Origin: JAKAFX01 sp049965715
Lineage (GTDB): Archaea > Thermoplasmatota > Thermoplasmata > Thermoplasmatales > Thermoplasmataceae
DNA: 64,000 bases
Assembly (NCBI GenBank): GCA_049965715.1
Contig: JBMFWA010000002.1
Span: 1-64,000, forward strand
Direction: 5' to 3'
This document shows, one piece after another, positions 44,399 through 53,046 of this stretch. Numbering within the stretch: the first letter of the stretch is position 1; each line of letters opens with the position of its first letter. Both the position numbers and the translations under genes were made by a program. The notes under the pieces were generated by a model that saw only the letters and a program-made list of their open reading frames with translations, was not told the DNA's origin and did no database searches.

Positions 44399-45175
44399 TC
44401 AGCTACCGTATCTCCTTTTTCTAACCTGATATGATAAAATTGCCCTCAGAAAGTCTATCTTTTTCAATTCAGGCCAGTTTACGTCCGAAAAGTACAGTTC
44501 AGAATAAGCGCTCTGCCAGAGCAGGAAGTTTGAAACGCGCTCTTCTCCGCTGGTCCTGAGAATCAGATCGGGGTCGGGCATTGTTGAATCATACAGGTAT
44601 GATCTGAATTTTTCTTCGGTGATGTCGTTTACCTTTATTTTTCCTTCAAGAGCCTCGTTTACGATCTTCTTCACCGCCTCGATTATCTCAGCTCTCCCAC
44701 CGTAGCCAACGGCTAGATTCAGCCTGAACTTGTCGAACTTCTCGGTTTTCTCCTCAATTTTCCTTGCAGATTCCACCAGACTCTTCGGAAGTGACGACAT
44801 GTCCCCAATCACCTTTACCCTGATCTCGTTCCTGAATATCCTGTCGTCGGTCATGAGACCCTTCAGTGCATCCTCGATCAACTCCATCAGGAATGAGACT
44901 TCGTTTTTGTCCCTCTTGAAATTCTCCGTTGAGAATCCATAGACTGTGACTATCTTTATACCTATCTCACGGCTCCAGTCCAGAACCTCCTCCAGCTTGT
45001 TCTTTCCCAGCACATGGCCCTTGTTGCTTTCCAGGCCCAGGGATCTTGCATACCTCCGGTTGCCGTCCGTAATTATGCCAAGGTGTCTGGGAGGAGAACT
45101 CTTCCTGATCTCCTCCATCATCACCTTCTCATAAACCTCGGATGCAAAGTCGCCAAGCTTCCCGGATAGTGTCAT
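44399..45175 (-). CDS. uppS: cis-Prenyltransferase (undecaprenyl-diphosphate synthase family)
   Basis: A 258-residue UppS-family protein: HLGIITDGNRRYARSLGL (catalytic Asp of ITDGNRR), the GHVLG and YGFSTENF segments, and the substrate-binding LRTSGEERVSNFLLWQSAYSE motif. It builds polyprenyl diphosphate, the dolichol-like glycan carrier used by AglB and glycosyltransferases. Its ATG overlaps the trm5 stop by 4 bases (ATGA). Confidence 0.93.
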   Translation of the reverse strand: MTLSGKLGDFASEVYEKVMMEEIRKSSPPRHLGIITDGNRRYARSLGLESNKGHVLGKNKLEEVLDWSREIGIKIVTVYGFSTENFKRDKNEVSFLMELIEDALKGLMTDDRIFRNEIRVKVIGDMSSLPKSLVESARKIEEKTEKFDKFRLNLAVGYGGRAEIIEAVKKIVNEALEGKIKVNDITEEKFRSYLYDSTMPDPDLILRTSGEERVSNFLLWQSAYSELYFSDVNWPELKKIDFLRAILSYQVRKRRYGS

Positions 45176-46191
45176 ATCTCTTCAACCTTATCGATTCTAT
45201 GGATATTATTTTGTGCAACGCCAGATGTCCTGTCTGTAATTTTTTTTAGCAGTTCTATGGAGAACATTCTCTCTGATTTTGAGTATGCATGTACCTCACG
45301 CTTCGCCTCCACAATAAGGCCCATGCTCCTGAAATAATCCATCCTTCCGGAAATCAAATCATAGCTGGAAATCTCGTAATAATTGATTCTACCGTTTTCT
45401 TTCAGTCTTTCGTTTGCGGCATCGATGAAACGGAAAGCTCCTGTTGGAAAATTCATTATGATCCTGTCTGCCATGGGATAGTGGCGCATGACTTCGGCAG
45501 AATCCCCCTTAACCGGTACGATTCTTCCTCTGAGTTTGTTGATTCCGATGTTCTCCTTCAGCAGATCTATGGCATCCGGATTTGAATCTATTGCCAGGAT
45601 ATCCACATCGTGCAGTGCAGCTATCAGTATTGAGAAAGGACCTATTCCAGCAAACATGTCTATAATTCTTTCACCGTCCCTGACTCTGTTTGCAAGAAGA
45701 AATCTTTCCGTTGCGAGACGTGGAGAGAAATAAGCCCTGCCCAGATCAACCCTGAGAGTTATTCCGTTTTCTCTGTACAGCGTTTCTTTACTGTCCTCCC
45801 CTGCCACGAGCTCCAGATCACGAAGCCTTGACTCACCCCTGACACCCCTGTCCCTGTAGACCGATCGGATTCCCTTTCCTGAGTCCAGAAGATTACGGGA
45901 GAGTTCCGCCAGTTTCGCCGGATCGGATTCCTTTGTCACGACGATGCTACCAATTGTGTCGTATGATCCGCTGATCTTGAGCGGACTGATCCTGCGATCG
46001 TTCCTGATTTCCTGTACATCCAGGATTTCCCAGCCGTCCAGTAAATCCTCATCGACATCATCCTTCAGAGGGACCAGCAGATATTCCGGTCTGTACTGTA
46101 TCTTGTAATCATAATCTATGAATCCGCTGCGCTTCATTTCCCGCAGTACTTCTTGTGCCGACTTCTTAGAGACTTGGAGATGCTTTTTCAT
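45172..46191 (-). CDS. trm5: tRNA (guanine37-N1)-methyltransferase Trm5
   Basis: An aTrm5-type methyltransferase of about 339 residues. An N-terminal THUMP-independent domain (DYDYKIQYRPEYLLVPL) is followed by the D2-D3 core: SAM-binding IIDMFAGIGPFSI, DSNPDA and the catalytic NFPTGA, where most relatives have NLPxx. The frame is open to 46296, but ATG 46191 is best because it follows GAGGATCTG as a Shine-Dalgarno and ends a 105-base overlap with hel308. It still overlaps hel308 by 26 bases. It forms m1G37 to keep frame. Confidence 0.9.
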   Translation of the reverse strand: MKKHLQVSKKSAQEVLREMKRSGFIDYDYKIQYRPEYLLVPLKDDVDEDLLDGWEILDVQEIRNDRRISPLKISGSYDTIGSIVVTKESDPAKLAELSRNLLDSGKGIRSVYRDRGVRGESRLRDLELVAGEDSKETLYRENGITLRVDLGRAYFSPRLATERFLLANRVRDGERIIDMFAGIGPFSILIAALHDVDILAIDSNPDAIDLLKENIGINKLRGRIVPVKGDSAEVMRHYPMADRIIMNFPTGAFRFIDAANERLKENGRINYYEISSYDLISGRMDYFRSMGLIVEAKREVHAYSKSERMFSIELLKKITDRTSGVAQNNIHRIDKVEEI

Positions 46192-48244
46192 CAGATCCTC
46201 TTGATTTAATCCTTCTGGCGTTAAGAATAACGTCCCTTGAAAGCTTCTCCGAAAATCCAAATATGGAAGATAATTTTTTCTCGTCCGCATCTGCAACGCT
46301 TTCTACGGTCTGGAATCCACTCCTGTAGAGCCGTCTGGCCCTGACTCTTCCTATGCCTGGAATGGTCGTCAGCATGATGATTTCCTCCTTAACCCCTTCC
46401 CTCACCCTGAGAGCAAGGTTATCAAGATTCCTCTGCACTTCAGGCTTGTAAAGAGATGAAAGTCTTGCCATTGAATAGAGAAGCCATTCAAGTGTCGACG
46501 ACCTTGACTGGACGTCCCCGTATCCTATGTTGAATTTTTCCTCCATCTCCCTTATTGGAGTCTCGTTTATCCAGTCTATCATTATCATCGATACCTTTGC
46601 AGCCTGCATTGACTCTTCCGTGTAATCCTCTATGCCGTTCTTTGAAAGGAAATTATCGATCATCGGGTAATCGTCCCTACCGATGCTAATGAATCCGACA
46701 TCAGATGCTAGTGCTGCGGTATAAATGGCAGTATTCTCTGAAAATGGTTTCTCCAGATATTCCCTGATCGTAATTGCGGCAATCGGATCAATGTACAGGT
46801 TGCTCACAAGCTCCCCGAACCTCGTTGCCTTCATCGAATCCTTAAATTCCGAGATGAAGTTGTATTCTTTCAGAAATTCTATTGTTCTCTCTGTCAGCTG
46901 CAGGACGCCGTTCATCCTCCGCTGGTGCGACATCAGAGTTCTGCCGAAGAACTCCATTATCTGGCCCTGTGTCACAGCCAGTCCTGATGATATCAGTGCC
47001 AGAATGTTGAACCTGATCAGTGATTCCTGGTTCATCTGCGAGATCACAGGCTCCGTTTCCCCTTTCATGTATTCCAGGGATCTTTCGAACCCCTGTTCGC
47101 TGGAAGCGTACACGTATGCGTAGCCTTTCCTATCATAGCCGGCCCTTCCTGCCCTTCCCATCATCTGCCTGATCTCTCCATTGCTGAGATAATCGGAATA
47201 TCCATCGGAATATCTGGTGATATCCCTTATCAGGACAGCTCTTGCAGGAAGGTTGATTCCCGCCGCGAGGGTTGGTGTGGCCGAGATTACCTTGATCCTT
47301 CCCTTCCTGAACATGTCCTCGATCCTTGTTCTGGTCTGGTTTGGAAGGCCAGCATGATGGAAAGCAACGCCTTTCTGTATGAGTTCTTCCACCGTTGATG
47401 TGAGGTGATCTTTCTCGGAATCGTCGAGTTCCTGTTTCAGGTTTGTGTTCTCCATGATCCTGGGAAAATTTATGGCAGTCTCCTCAGCTCTCTTTCTGGA
47501 GCTCCTGAATATGATCACCTGCCCTCCTTCGTTCACGAATTTCATCGCAAGGCTGGAAACGTCACTGCCGTTTTCAAGTTTAATGTATTCATCCCTTGAT
47601 GTGTAAATTCTGTTCCTGAACACCACGCCCTCTTCGAGAGGAACCGGACGAAAATCGCTCACGACAAGATCAGCCCCGAGCCATTTTGCAATCTCCTCCG
47701 AGTTTGCAACGGTGGCTGATAGACCCAGTATCCTGATGTCCGGATTCACGGTCTTAGCAGCAGTTAGGACCATTTCCAGCCTGGGTCCTCTTGTCTTCTC
47801 CCCCACAAGGTGAAGTTCATCTGCCACGATGAGGCCGACCTCGTATAGGAAAGACGGATCATGATGTACTAGAGAATCTGCTTTTTCCGATGTGCAGATG
47901 ATGATGTCATAATTTCTGAGTTCTGACGGCGATGTATCGTAGTCACCGATGGAGATTGTTACTTTCGCGCCAATCTTCCGCATCTTCCTCAACTCAGAGA
48001 ACTTTTCCCCCGCAAGTGCCTTTAGGGGAACTATGTAAAGTGTCTTTCTGCCTCCCATAAAATTCCTGTATATTGCTATGTAAGCCACAAGTGTTTTGCC
48101 GGCAGCTGTGGGGACGGTCAGGAGCAGGTTCCTGTTTTTTTCGACCACCCTTATGGCTTCTTCCTGGTGCGGATACAGTTCGTAATCCTGCCCGTTAAAC
48201 AGATCCAGGAATTCCTGAGGTACTCCGGTATCAGTAACTCTCAT
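46166..48244 (-). CDS. hel308: Hel308/Hjm DNA helicase
   Basis: A 692-residue Ski2-like superfamily 2 helicase. Motif I TVPTAAGKT, II VADELHLVG, III LGLSATV, V/VI ATPTLAAGIN and QMMGRAGRAGYD are present, then a winged helix, the ratchet domain and a C-terminal helix-hairpin-helix (TIPGIGRVRARRLYRSG). It unwinds lagging-strand and forked DNA at stalled replication forks. It begins the six-gene operon hel308-trm5-uppS-tiaS-kinase-CDP-alcohol transferase, which all have overlaps or gaps below 5 bases. Confidence 0.95.
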   Translation of the reverse strand: MRVTDTGVPQEFLDLFNGQDYELYPHQEEAIRVVEKNRNLLLTVPTAAGKTLVAYIAIYRNFMGGRKTLYIVPLKALAGEKFSELRKMRKIGAKVTISIGDYDTSPSELRNYDIIICTSEKADSLVHHDPSFLYEVGLIVADELHLVGEKTRGPRLEMVLTAAKTVNPDIRILGLSATVANSEEIAKWLGADLVVSDFRPVPLEEGVVFRNRIYTSRDEYIKLENGSDVSSLAMKFVNEGGQVIIFRSSRKRAEETAINFPRIMENTNLKQELDDSEKDHLTSTVEELIQKGVAFHHAGLPNQTRTRIEDMFRKGRIKVISATPTLAAGINLPARAVLIRDITRYSDGYSDYLSNGEIRQMMGRAGRAGYDRKGYAYVYASSEQGFERSLEYMKGETEPVISQMNQESLIRFNILALISSGLAVTQGQIMEFFGRTLMSHQRRMNGVLQLTERTIEFLKEYNFISEFKDSMKATRFGELVSNLYIDPIAAITIREYLEKPFSENTAIYTAALASDVGFISIGRDDYPMIDNFLSKNGIEDYTEESMQAAKVSMIMIDWINETPIREMEEKFNIGYGDVQSRSSTLEWLLYSMARLSSLYKPEVQRNLDNLALRVREGVKEEIIMLTTIPGIGRVRARRLYRSGFQTVESVADADEKKLSSIFGFSEKLSRDVILNARRIKSRGSDEKASPSL

Positions 48245-48249
48245 TTCAG

Positions 48250-48540
48250 GATCTGTGCTCCATTCGAATAATTATTGGGACATATTAAGCTGTGTTTCAT
48301 AGATCTCTCTCTATATGCCTGAGATACATATTGTTCACGCTATGATAAATGTTCCAGAATTCCATCACCCATGATGCTCACATTGTAGAAAGGCACAGGC
48401 AAATGGTCCAGCGCCGGGATATGAGAATAAATCGTCCTTCCCGGATTTCCATTACTGAGTAAATGATTATCTCTATATCTATAAGATTTGAAAGTGAGAT
48501 CCTGAGGATAACCATACCCAGCATTCTCTGCCAAAGTTTA
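48250..48540. other. Intergenic region between hel308 and nfeD; nothing identified
   Basis: Between the divergent hel308 and nfeD genes lie 330 bases with many stop codons in all frames. A 64-codon minus frame exists (48340-48534) but has no recognisable sequence. Apart from the nfeD promoter at the right end I see no repeat, tRNA or box motif. Confidence 0.3.
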
Positions 48541-48544
48541 CGAA

Positions 48545-48555
48545 TTTAAATAAAT
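48545..48555 (+). promoter_or_regulatory. TATA box of nfeD-rok transcript
   Basis: TTTAAATAAAT is centred about 27 bases before ATG 48578, so the nfeD transcript should be leaderless. Confidence 0.55.
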
Positions 48556-48577
48556 ACCAATTCAATATGTTAGAGTG

Positions 48578-49879
48578 ATGAAAGGCAACCTTCTCATTGC
48601 TGCCGTCCTCTTTCTGGCTCTTTTAGTCATGCTTGTTCCTGCGGTTCACGCCCAGAACAGCGGCAAGAATCTTGTTCTGATCAATCTCAATGAGCAGATA
48701 GACCCTGGATCAGGAGCCATGTTCCAGTCTGCCCTGTCCCAGCTTTCAAGCAGCACGACTGCTGCTGTCATAATAGTGATGAATACACCGGGCGGCTACC
48801 TTTCTGACATGGAAAACATTGTGGATGCGATCAATTCAACCGAGGCCAGAGGCATACCTGTTTACACATACATAATTCCTGATGGCTGGGGTGCCTCTGC
48901 GGGATCATACGTGGCCATGGCGACGGATCTCATTTACATGGGCAACGGATCATTCATAGGCCCTTCCACGCCCGAGGTTGTAGGCGGGACTTCCCTTGAG
49001 CAGAACCACACAACTGCAGGCATGGAAGGTTTCATGACAAGCATGGCTCAGGCACATGGCAGGAATGTCACAGCGGCATATTCAATGGTTGCAAACAACA
49101 CGTATTACACGGCAGATCAGGCATTTAAGATAGGTCTTGTTGAGGGTCTCAGCAATAACCTGAGTGATTTCATAAACCTCCTTGGATTGAATGGACTGCA
49201 CCAAGTCACGGTGAACCCTTCTCCATACGACAATTTTCTGAGCTTTTTAAGTGATTCATATGTTGATGGCATCCTAGTCCTGATTGGGGTTGTGGCCATA
49301 CTTCTCGACCTTTATCATGGGTCTGTTGTTTTATCCATTGTTGGGCTCATAGCAATAGGACTAGGACTTGTGGGGATAGAGATCATTGGAGGACAGTTGC
49401 TTGGGCTTATCTTCATCATTCTGGGATCGGTCATAATGCTGTTCGAGATAAAGACCGGCCATGGCATAGCGCTCATATCAGGGCTTGCCCTCGGGATAAT
49501 AGGAGCGTTCCTTCTGAGCCCAGAATATATAAGCTCACAATCCATCTCGGGATCCGTGTCTCCATTCAATACGACAAACATTATCATCTCCGTAGTCCTC
49601 ATTGTTATTGCACTCTTCATAGTCTATTACCTGACCCAGATATTCAAGGGATTCAAATTCAAGAAATTCACGGGCGGTGAGTCCCTTATAGATAAAGTTG
49701 CCACAGCAAAAAACGATTTCACTGAAAATGGATGGGTCTCAATCGAGGGACAGGAATGGCAGGCAATCTCTCAGGATAAAACCATGATAAAGAAAGGTGA
49801 AAGAGTGGTCGTAACCGGAAGGGATGGACTGAAGCTGATAGTGAAAAAGATTGTTCAGGAAGAGAAACAAAATGAGTGA
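48578..49879 (+). CDS. NfeD/ClpP-class membrane protein lacking the catalytic lysine
   Basis: A 433-residue protein. A signal sequence (first 25 residues) is followed by a ClpP-like domain: VIIVMNTPGGYLSDM, then GASAGSYVAMA with the nucleophile Ser107. After it come about six membrane helices (residues 228-350) and a C-terminal NfeD OB-fold (GWVSIEGQEWQAIS). In PH1510-type proteases the Lys of the Ser-Lys dyad lies about 40 residues after the Ser. Here there is no Lys between Ser107 and AFKIGLVEG, so proteolysis is doubtful. The usual partner stomatin is not adjacent. GTG 48575 is another possible start. It runs into the sugar kinase gene with an 8-base overlap. Confidence 0.85.
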   Translation: MKGNLLIAAVLFLALLVMLVPAVHAQNSGKNLVLINLNEQIDPGSGAMFQSALSQLSSSTTAAVIIVMNTPGGYLSDMENIVDAINSTEARGIPVYTYIIPDGWGASAGSYVAMATDLIYMGNGSFIGPSTPEVVGGTSLEQNHTTAGMEGFMTSMAQAHGRNVTAAYSMVANNTYYTADQAFKIGLVEGLSNNLSDFINLLGLNGLHQVTVNPSPYDNFLSFLSDSYVDGILVLIGVVAILLDLYHGSVVLSIVGLIAIGLGLVGIEIIGGQLLGLIFIILGSVIMLFEIKTGHGIALISGLALGIIGAFLLSPEYISSQSISGSVSPFNTTNIIISVVLIVIALFIVYYLTQIFKGFKFKKFTGGESLIDKVATAKNDFTENGWVSIEGQEWQAISQDKTMIKKGERVVVTGRDGLKLIVKKIVQEEKQNE

Positions 49880-50834
49880 AGATTCCTATAAAATACTGGG
49901 GTTTGATGTTGGAGGAACCAAGATATCTGCCGTTATAGGCGACAGTCAGGGCAGGATAATCAGAAAGCTCGAGAAGCCCACCAGCAAGAATCTCGGACAG
50001 GAAAGACTGGCAGAGCAACTCAAGGATATGGGCTGGAAGGCTATGGAATCCGCAGGCATCAAATCTGTGGAGAGCATAGGCATTATTTTTGCCGGGCTGA
50101 TTGATCAGGCGTCACGCACAGTTATCAATTCCCCGAACATACCAGGCATGCGGAGGTTTCCGGTGGGCAAGATACTCGAAGAGGAGTTTGGTGTGCGATC
50201 TGTTCTTGAGAATGATGCAACAGGGGCAACCATAGCAGAGAGGCTTTTTGGTTCAGGGAGGTTTGTTGATAATTTCGCATATATAACACTCAGCACTGGA
50301 ATTGGTGGTGGATTTTTCTCTGGTGGGAAACTGATTCGGGGCGCCCACGGCCTTGCGGGAGAGTTTGGACACATGGTGATAATGGCCAATGGGCCGGTTT
50401 GTGGATGTGGAAGAAGAGGCTGCCTGGAAGCAATAGCAGGCGGTAAGGGAATAGCCAGACGAGCCACCGAAAGCCTAAAAGGCATAAGGGAATCAGAGAT
50501 TCTATCATCCGTCCCAATCAACAGGATTGATGCAAAGGTGGTTTTCGATGCCATGGAAAAGGGTGACATGTTTTCAAGGCTGATTGTTGAGGAAACTGTC
50601 TATTATCTTGCTGTTGGTATCGTCAATATAGCCAGCATACTTGATCCGGAGCTTGTGATCATCGGTGGAGGATTGACCAACTCAGGCCAGAAATTCATAG
50701 ATTTGATAAAGAGAGGGGTTCGGGAGGAGTTCAAAAACATGAAGAGACCGATGAAAATCGTCAAGGCAATTCCCCATGTCAGCGATCTTGCGAGCATATC
50801 CCTGCCGATTTTCTTTTCCAGGCAGGATGTTTAA
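49872..50834 (+). CDS. ROK-family sugar kinase (glucokinase-like)
   Basis: A 320-residue ROK kinase. The ATP motif is ILGFDVGGTKIS (residues 8-19), the sugar-binding GEFGH is present, and the zinc motif CGCGRRGCLEAIAGG (three Cys plus the His of GEFGH) is complete. Family members phosphorylate glucose, N-acetylglucosamine or N-acetylmannosamine. The ATG at 49872 overlaps the end of nfeD by 8 bases; the open frame further upstream reads nfeD sequence. Glucokinase is likely in organisms using modified Entner-Doudoroff routes. Confidence 0.88.
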   Translation: MSEDSYKILGFDVGGTKISAVIGDSQGRIIRKLEKPTSKNLGQERLAEQLKDMGWKAMESAGIKSVESIGIIFAGLIDQASRTVINSPNIPGMRRFPVGKILEEEFGVRSVLENDATGATIAERLFGSGRFVDNFAYITLSTGIGGGFFSGGKLIRGAHGLAGEFGHMVIMANGPVCGCGRRGCLEAIAGGKGIARRATESLKGIRESEILSSVPINRIDAKVVFDAMEKGDMFSRLIVEETVYYLAVGIVNIASILDPELVIIGGGLTNSGQKFIDLIKRGVREEFKNMKRPMKIVKAIPHVSDLASISLPIFFSRQDV

Positions 50835-51146
50835 GGGATCCCTGATGGATCTGCAGCATTTTTCCAGCACATCAGAATGTTAAGCCTGATCATATTGTTC
50901 CAGGCTTTTCAGTGCAGGCCCGATCGTTTCTCTCTGGCCGCCATTTCCGTGGCCCTGTGAAATTTTTCTGCAATCTGCTGATCCAGGCGATTCTATAATA
51001 TATGCAGCCGGTTCAGCGACCGCCACAAATGTATCCATAGTGTTCCATGCTCCTCAGCCAGCGTATTACATATATTCCTTATCACGGCATGATACTGTAA
51101 CGGTCTCTGATTTACAGATTGTACCTTCGTATTTTATGAAAGTAAC
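50835..51146. other. Intergenic region before acyl-CoA synthetase
   Basis: The 340 bases between the sugar kinase and the acyl-CoA synthetase hold the acs promoter at the right end and one possible small minus-strand gene (see 50880-51038). Otherwise I see no repeat or RNA motif. Confidence 0.3.
50880..51038 (-). CDS. Possible 52-residue protein or gene fragment
   Basis: A minus-strand frame runs from ATG 51038 to TAA 50880 and would give MDTFVAVAEPAAYIIESPG..., ending SLEQYDQA. The composition is protein-like but I do not recognise it. A TATA-like AATATATG lies about 45 bases upstream and a GAGGAG about 12-15 bases before the ATG. It could be a real small gene, or a decayed remnant of an enzyme. 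Confidence 0.25.
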   Translation of the reverse strand: MDTFVAVAEPAAYIIESPGSADCRKISQGHGNGGQRETIGPALKSLEQYDQA

Positions 51147-51155
51147 TTTTATACG
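51147..51155 (+). promoter_or_regulatory. TATA box of acyl-CoA synthetase
   Basis: TTTTATACG is centred about 26 bases before ATG 51177 and only 18 before ATG 51168, which favours a leaderless start at 51177. Confidence 0.55.
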
Positions 51156-51176
51156 CAAAACTGGGTTATGTTTTTT

Positions 51177-52802
51177 ATGATCGACCTTGAAGAAATGAAG
51201 GGTTTGCAAAGCCGCAAGGATTTCAACTGGGTTGTGGATATTTTAATGAAACATGATGAGGATAAAATCGCTTTGATGCTCATGGATCAGGATGAAAACA
51301 TTCAGAAAGTCACTTATGGGGAACTGGTCCGAAAATCAATGCAGTATGCGAATCTGCTGTGGGATGAGGGAATCCACAAGGGCGATTCCATACTTATAAT
51401 GACCAAAATGATTCCTGACCTGTGGTACATTGCCATAGCTTCCGGACTTGTTGGTGTTGTATATTCACCTGCACCTCTTCTTCTCACTCCTGGAGATGTA
51501 AAATACAGGGTTGAACAGATTAATGCCAGAGCTATTTTTACTGATTCTGATTCAAGAAAATCCATTGAGAGCGCAACGAGAGGGTATTTCCTCAAGATAT
51601 TTGATATGACCAGTGAGGAGTTCCAGAACAGAGTTGACGTGAAACCTTCAGAATATTCACCAATCCATCGGGACCCTGAAACGCCTCATGCCATTTTCTT
51701 CACTTCAGGTACTGAAGGTAAGCCGAAAGCAATTGTGCATAATGGATACTATCCGCTTGGGCACCTTTCAACAGCCCTGTGGCTTGGAATAGGGCCTGAG
51801 GACATACACTGGAACATAAGCAGCCCTGGTTGGGCAAAATGGGCATGGTCCAACCTTTACGCCCCCTTGGTGGTCGGTTCCACCTCTTTCGCGTTTGAAC
51901 AGGGAAGATTCAGTGCAGAGAGATCTCTGTCAGTACTTGAAAATTATTCAATCACGAGTCTCTGCACGGCTCCTACAGTGTGGAGAATGTTCCTTGTACA
52001 GAACCTGAAAAACTTCAGGCCACTGGCTCTTAAGAAGTGTTCTTCAGCCGGTGAGCCACTGAATCCAGAAATTATATCGAGATGGGAGAAGATCACAGGT
52101 GTAACAATCAGAGACGGCTACGGACAGTCCGAGAGCACCGCAATGATCGGAAACACTGACCCCGCTAAGATAAAACCGGGATCTGCAGGAAAACCCCTCC
52201 TCCAGTATGATCTGAGAATTGTGGACGAATACGGGAATGAGCTGGGACCTGGTGAGGAGGGAAATATTGCCGTTAAAGTTGATAATATTGTTCCGGGACT
52301 CTTTGACAAATACGGCAACGACTCTGCGCTGAACGCTGATAGGTTCAAACATGGATTCTACTACACCGGAGACCTTGGAAAGATGGACAGTGACGGATAT
52401 GTATGGTTTGTATCGAGAGCGGATGATGTTATCAAGGCTTCAGACTACCGCATCGGGCCATTCGAGGTGGAATCGGCACTCCTCAGCCATCCTGCTGTTG
52501 CTGAATCTGCTGTAGTTCCTACCCCTGACGAGATAAGAGGAAATCTTGTGAAGGCTTTTGTCATTCTCAGGCCTGGATTCAAACCCAGTGCCGATCTTGC
52601 AAGGGAACTGAGCCTTCACGTGAAATCTGTAACTGCGCCGTATATGAGGCCAAAGAAAATTGAATTTGTATCTGAGCTCCCAAAGACCATAAGTGGTAAA
52701 ATTATCAGAAAACAGCTCCGCAATCTTGAAATGGAAAAGTACGCCTCCAGGAAGGATATTGATCAGGGGACGCTGGGAGGAAGTGAATACAGAATCTCAT
52801 AA
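51177..52802 (+). CDS. AMP-forming acyl-CoA synthetase (medium-chain ACS/ACSM type)
   Basis: A 541-residue ANL-superfamily enzyme from ATG 51177. The ATP loop FFTSGTEGKPKAIVH, the GYGQSES motif, YYTGDLG and the C-terminal PKTISGKIIRKQLR with catalytic Lys are present. It activates a carboxylic acid as acyl-AMP and then acyl-CoA in the cytosol. Residues after the P-loop (WNISSPGWAKWAWS) resemble medium-chain ACSM/acetyl-CoA synthetase-like proteins. ATG 51168 adds three residues. tRNA-Thr lies convergently after it. Confidence 0.88.
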   Translation: MIDLEEMKGLQSRKDFNWVVDILMKHDEDKIALMLMDQDENIQKVTYGELVRKSMQYANLLWDEGIHKGDSILIMTKMIPDLWYIAIASGLVGVVYSPAPLLLTPGDVKYRVEQINARAIFTDSDSRKSIESATRGYFLKIFDMTSEEFQNRVDVKPSEYSPIHRDPETPHAIFFTSGTEGKPKAIVHNGYYPLGHLSTALWLGIGPEDIHWNISSPGWAKWAWSNLYAPLVVGSTSFAFEQGRFSAERSLSVLENYSITSLCTAPTVWRMFLVQNLKNFRPLALKKCSSAGEPLNPEIISRWEKITGVTIRDGYGQSESTAMIGNTDPAKIKPGSAGKPLLQYDLRIVDEYGNELGPGEEGNIAVKVDNIVPGLFDKYGNDSALNADRFKHGFYYTGDLGKMDSDGYVWFVSRADDVIKASDYRIGPFEVESALLSHPAVAESAVVPTPDEIRGNLVKAFVILRPGFKPSADLARELSLHVKSVTAPYMRPKKIEFVSELPKTISGKIIRKQLRNLEMEKYASRKDIDQGTLGGSEYRIS

Positions 52803-52859
52803 TCACATCACTGTCCAGGAATATAGCACAAACTGTTCCAGAATTTCCAGTCTTAAGAG

Positions 52860-52933
52860 AGCCGCCGACGGGGTTCGATCCCGCGACCTCGTGCTTACCA
52901 AGCACGCGCTCTACCAGGCTGAGCTACGGCGGC
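52860..52933 (-). tRNA. tRNA-Thr (GGT anticodon)
   Basis: On the minus strand the sequence begins GCCGCCGTAGCTCAGC and ends GGTTCGATCCC-type T-arm then CGGCGGC, giving a 7-bp acceptor stem GCCGCCG/CGGCGGC. The anticodon loop TTGGTAA in a GTGC/GCAC stem gives GGU, for Thr ACC/ACU. The discriminator is U73, as usual in archaeal tRNA-Thr. No intron and no encoded CCA. The upstream leader has a CGGTG/CACCG inverted repeat (about 52948-52966) and a TATA-like box near 52995-53010. Confidence 0.95.
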
Positions 52934-53046
52934 AAATGCTCCTCAAGCGGTGACGGAAACACCGTTTGCGCCAATGCCAAGCGCAATAATGTAAATGTAT
53001 TTAAATTTTAGAAAATTTGCTTCAATCAGTTCCTCAATGTTCTGGT

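Noticed and set aside
48340..48534. 64-residue minus-strand frame
   Set aside because: No recognisable sequence, no good promoter or ribosome site.
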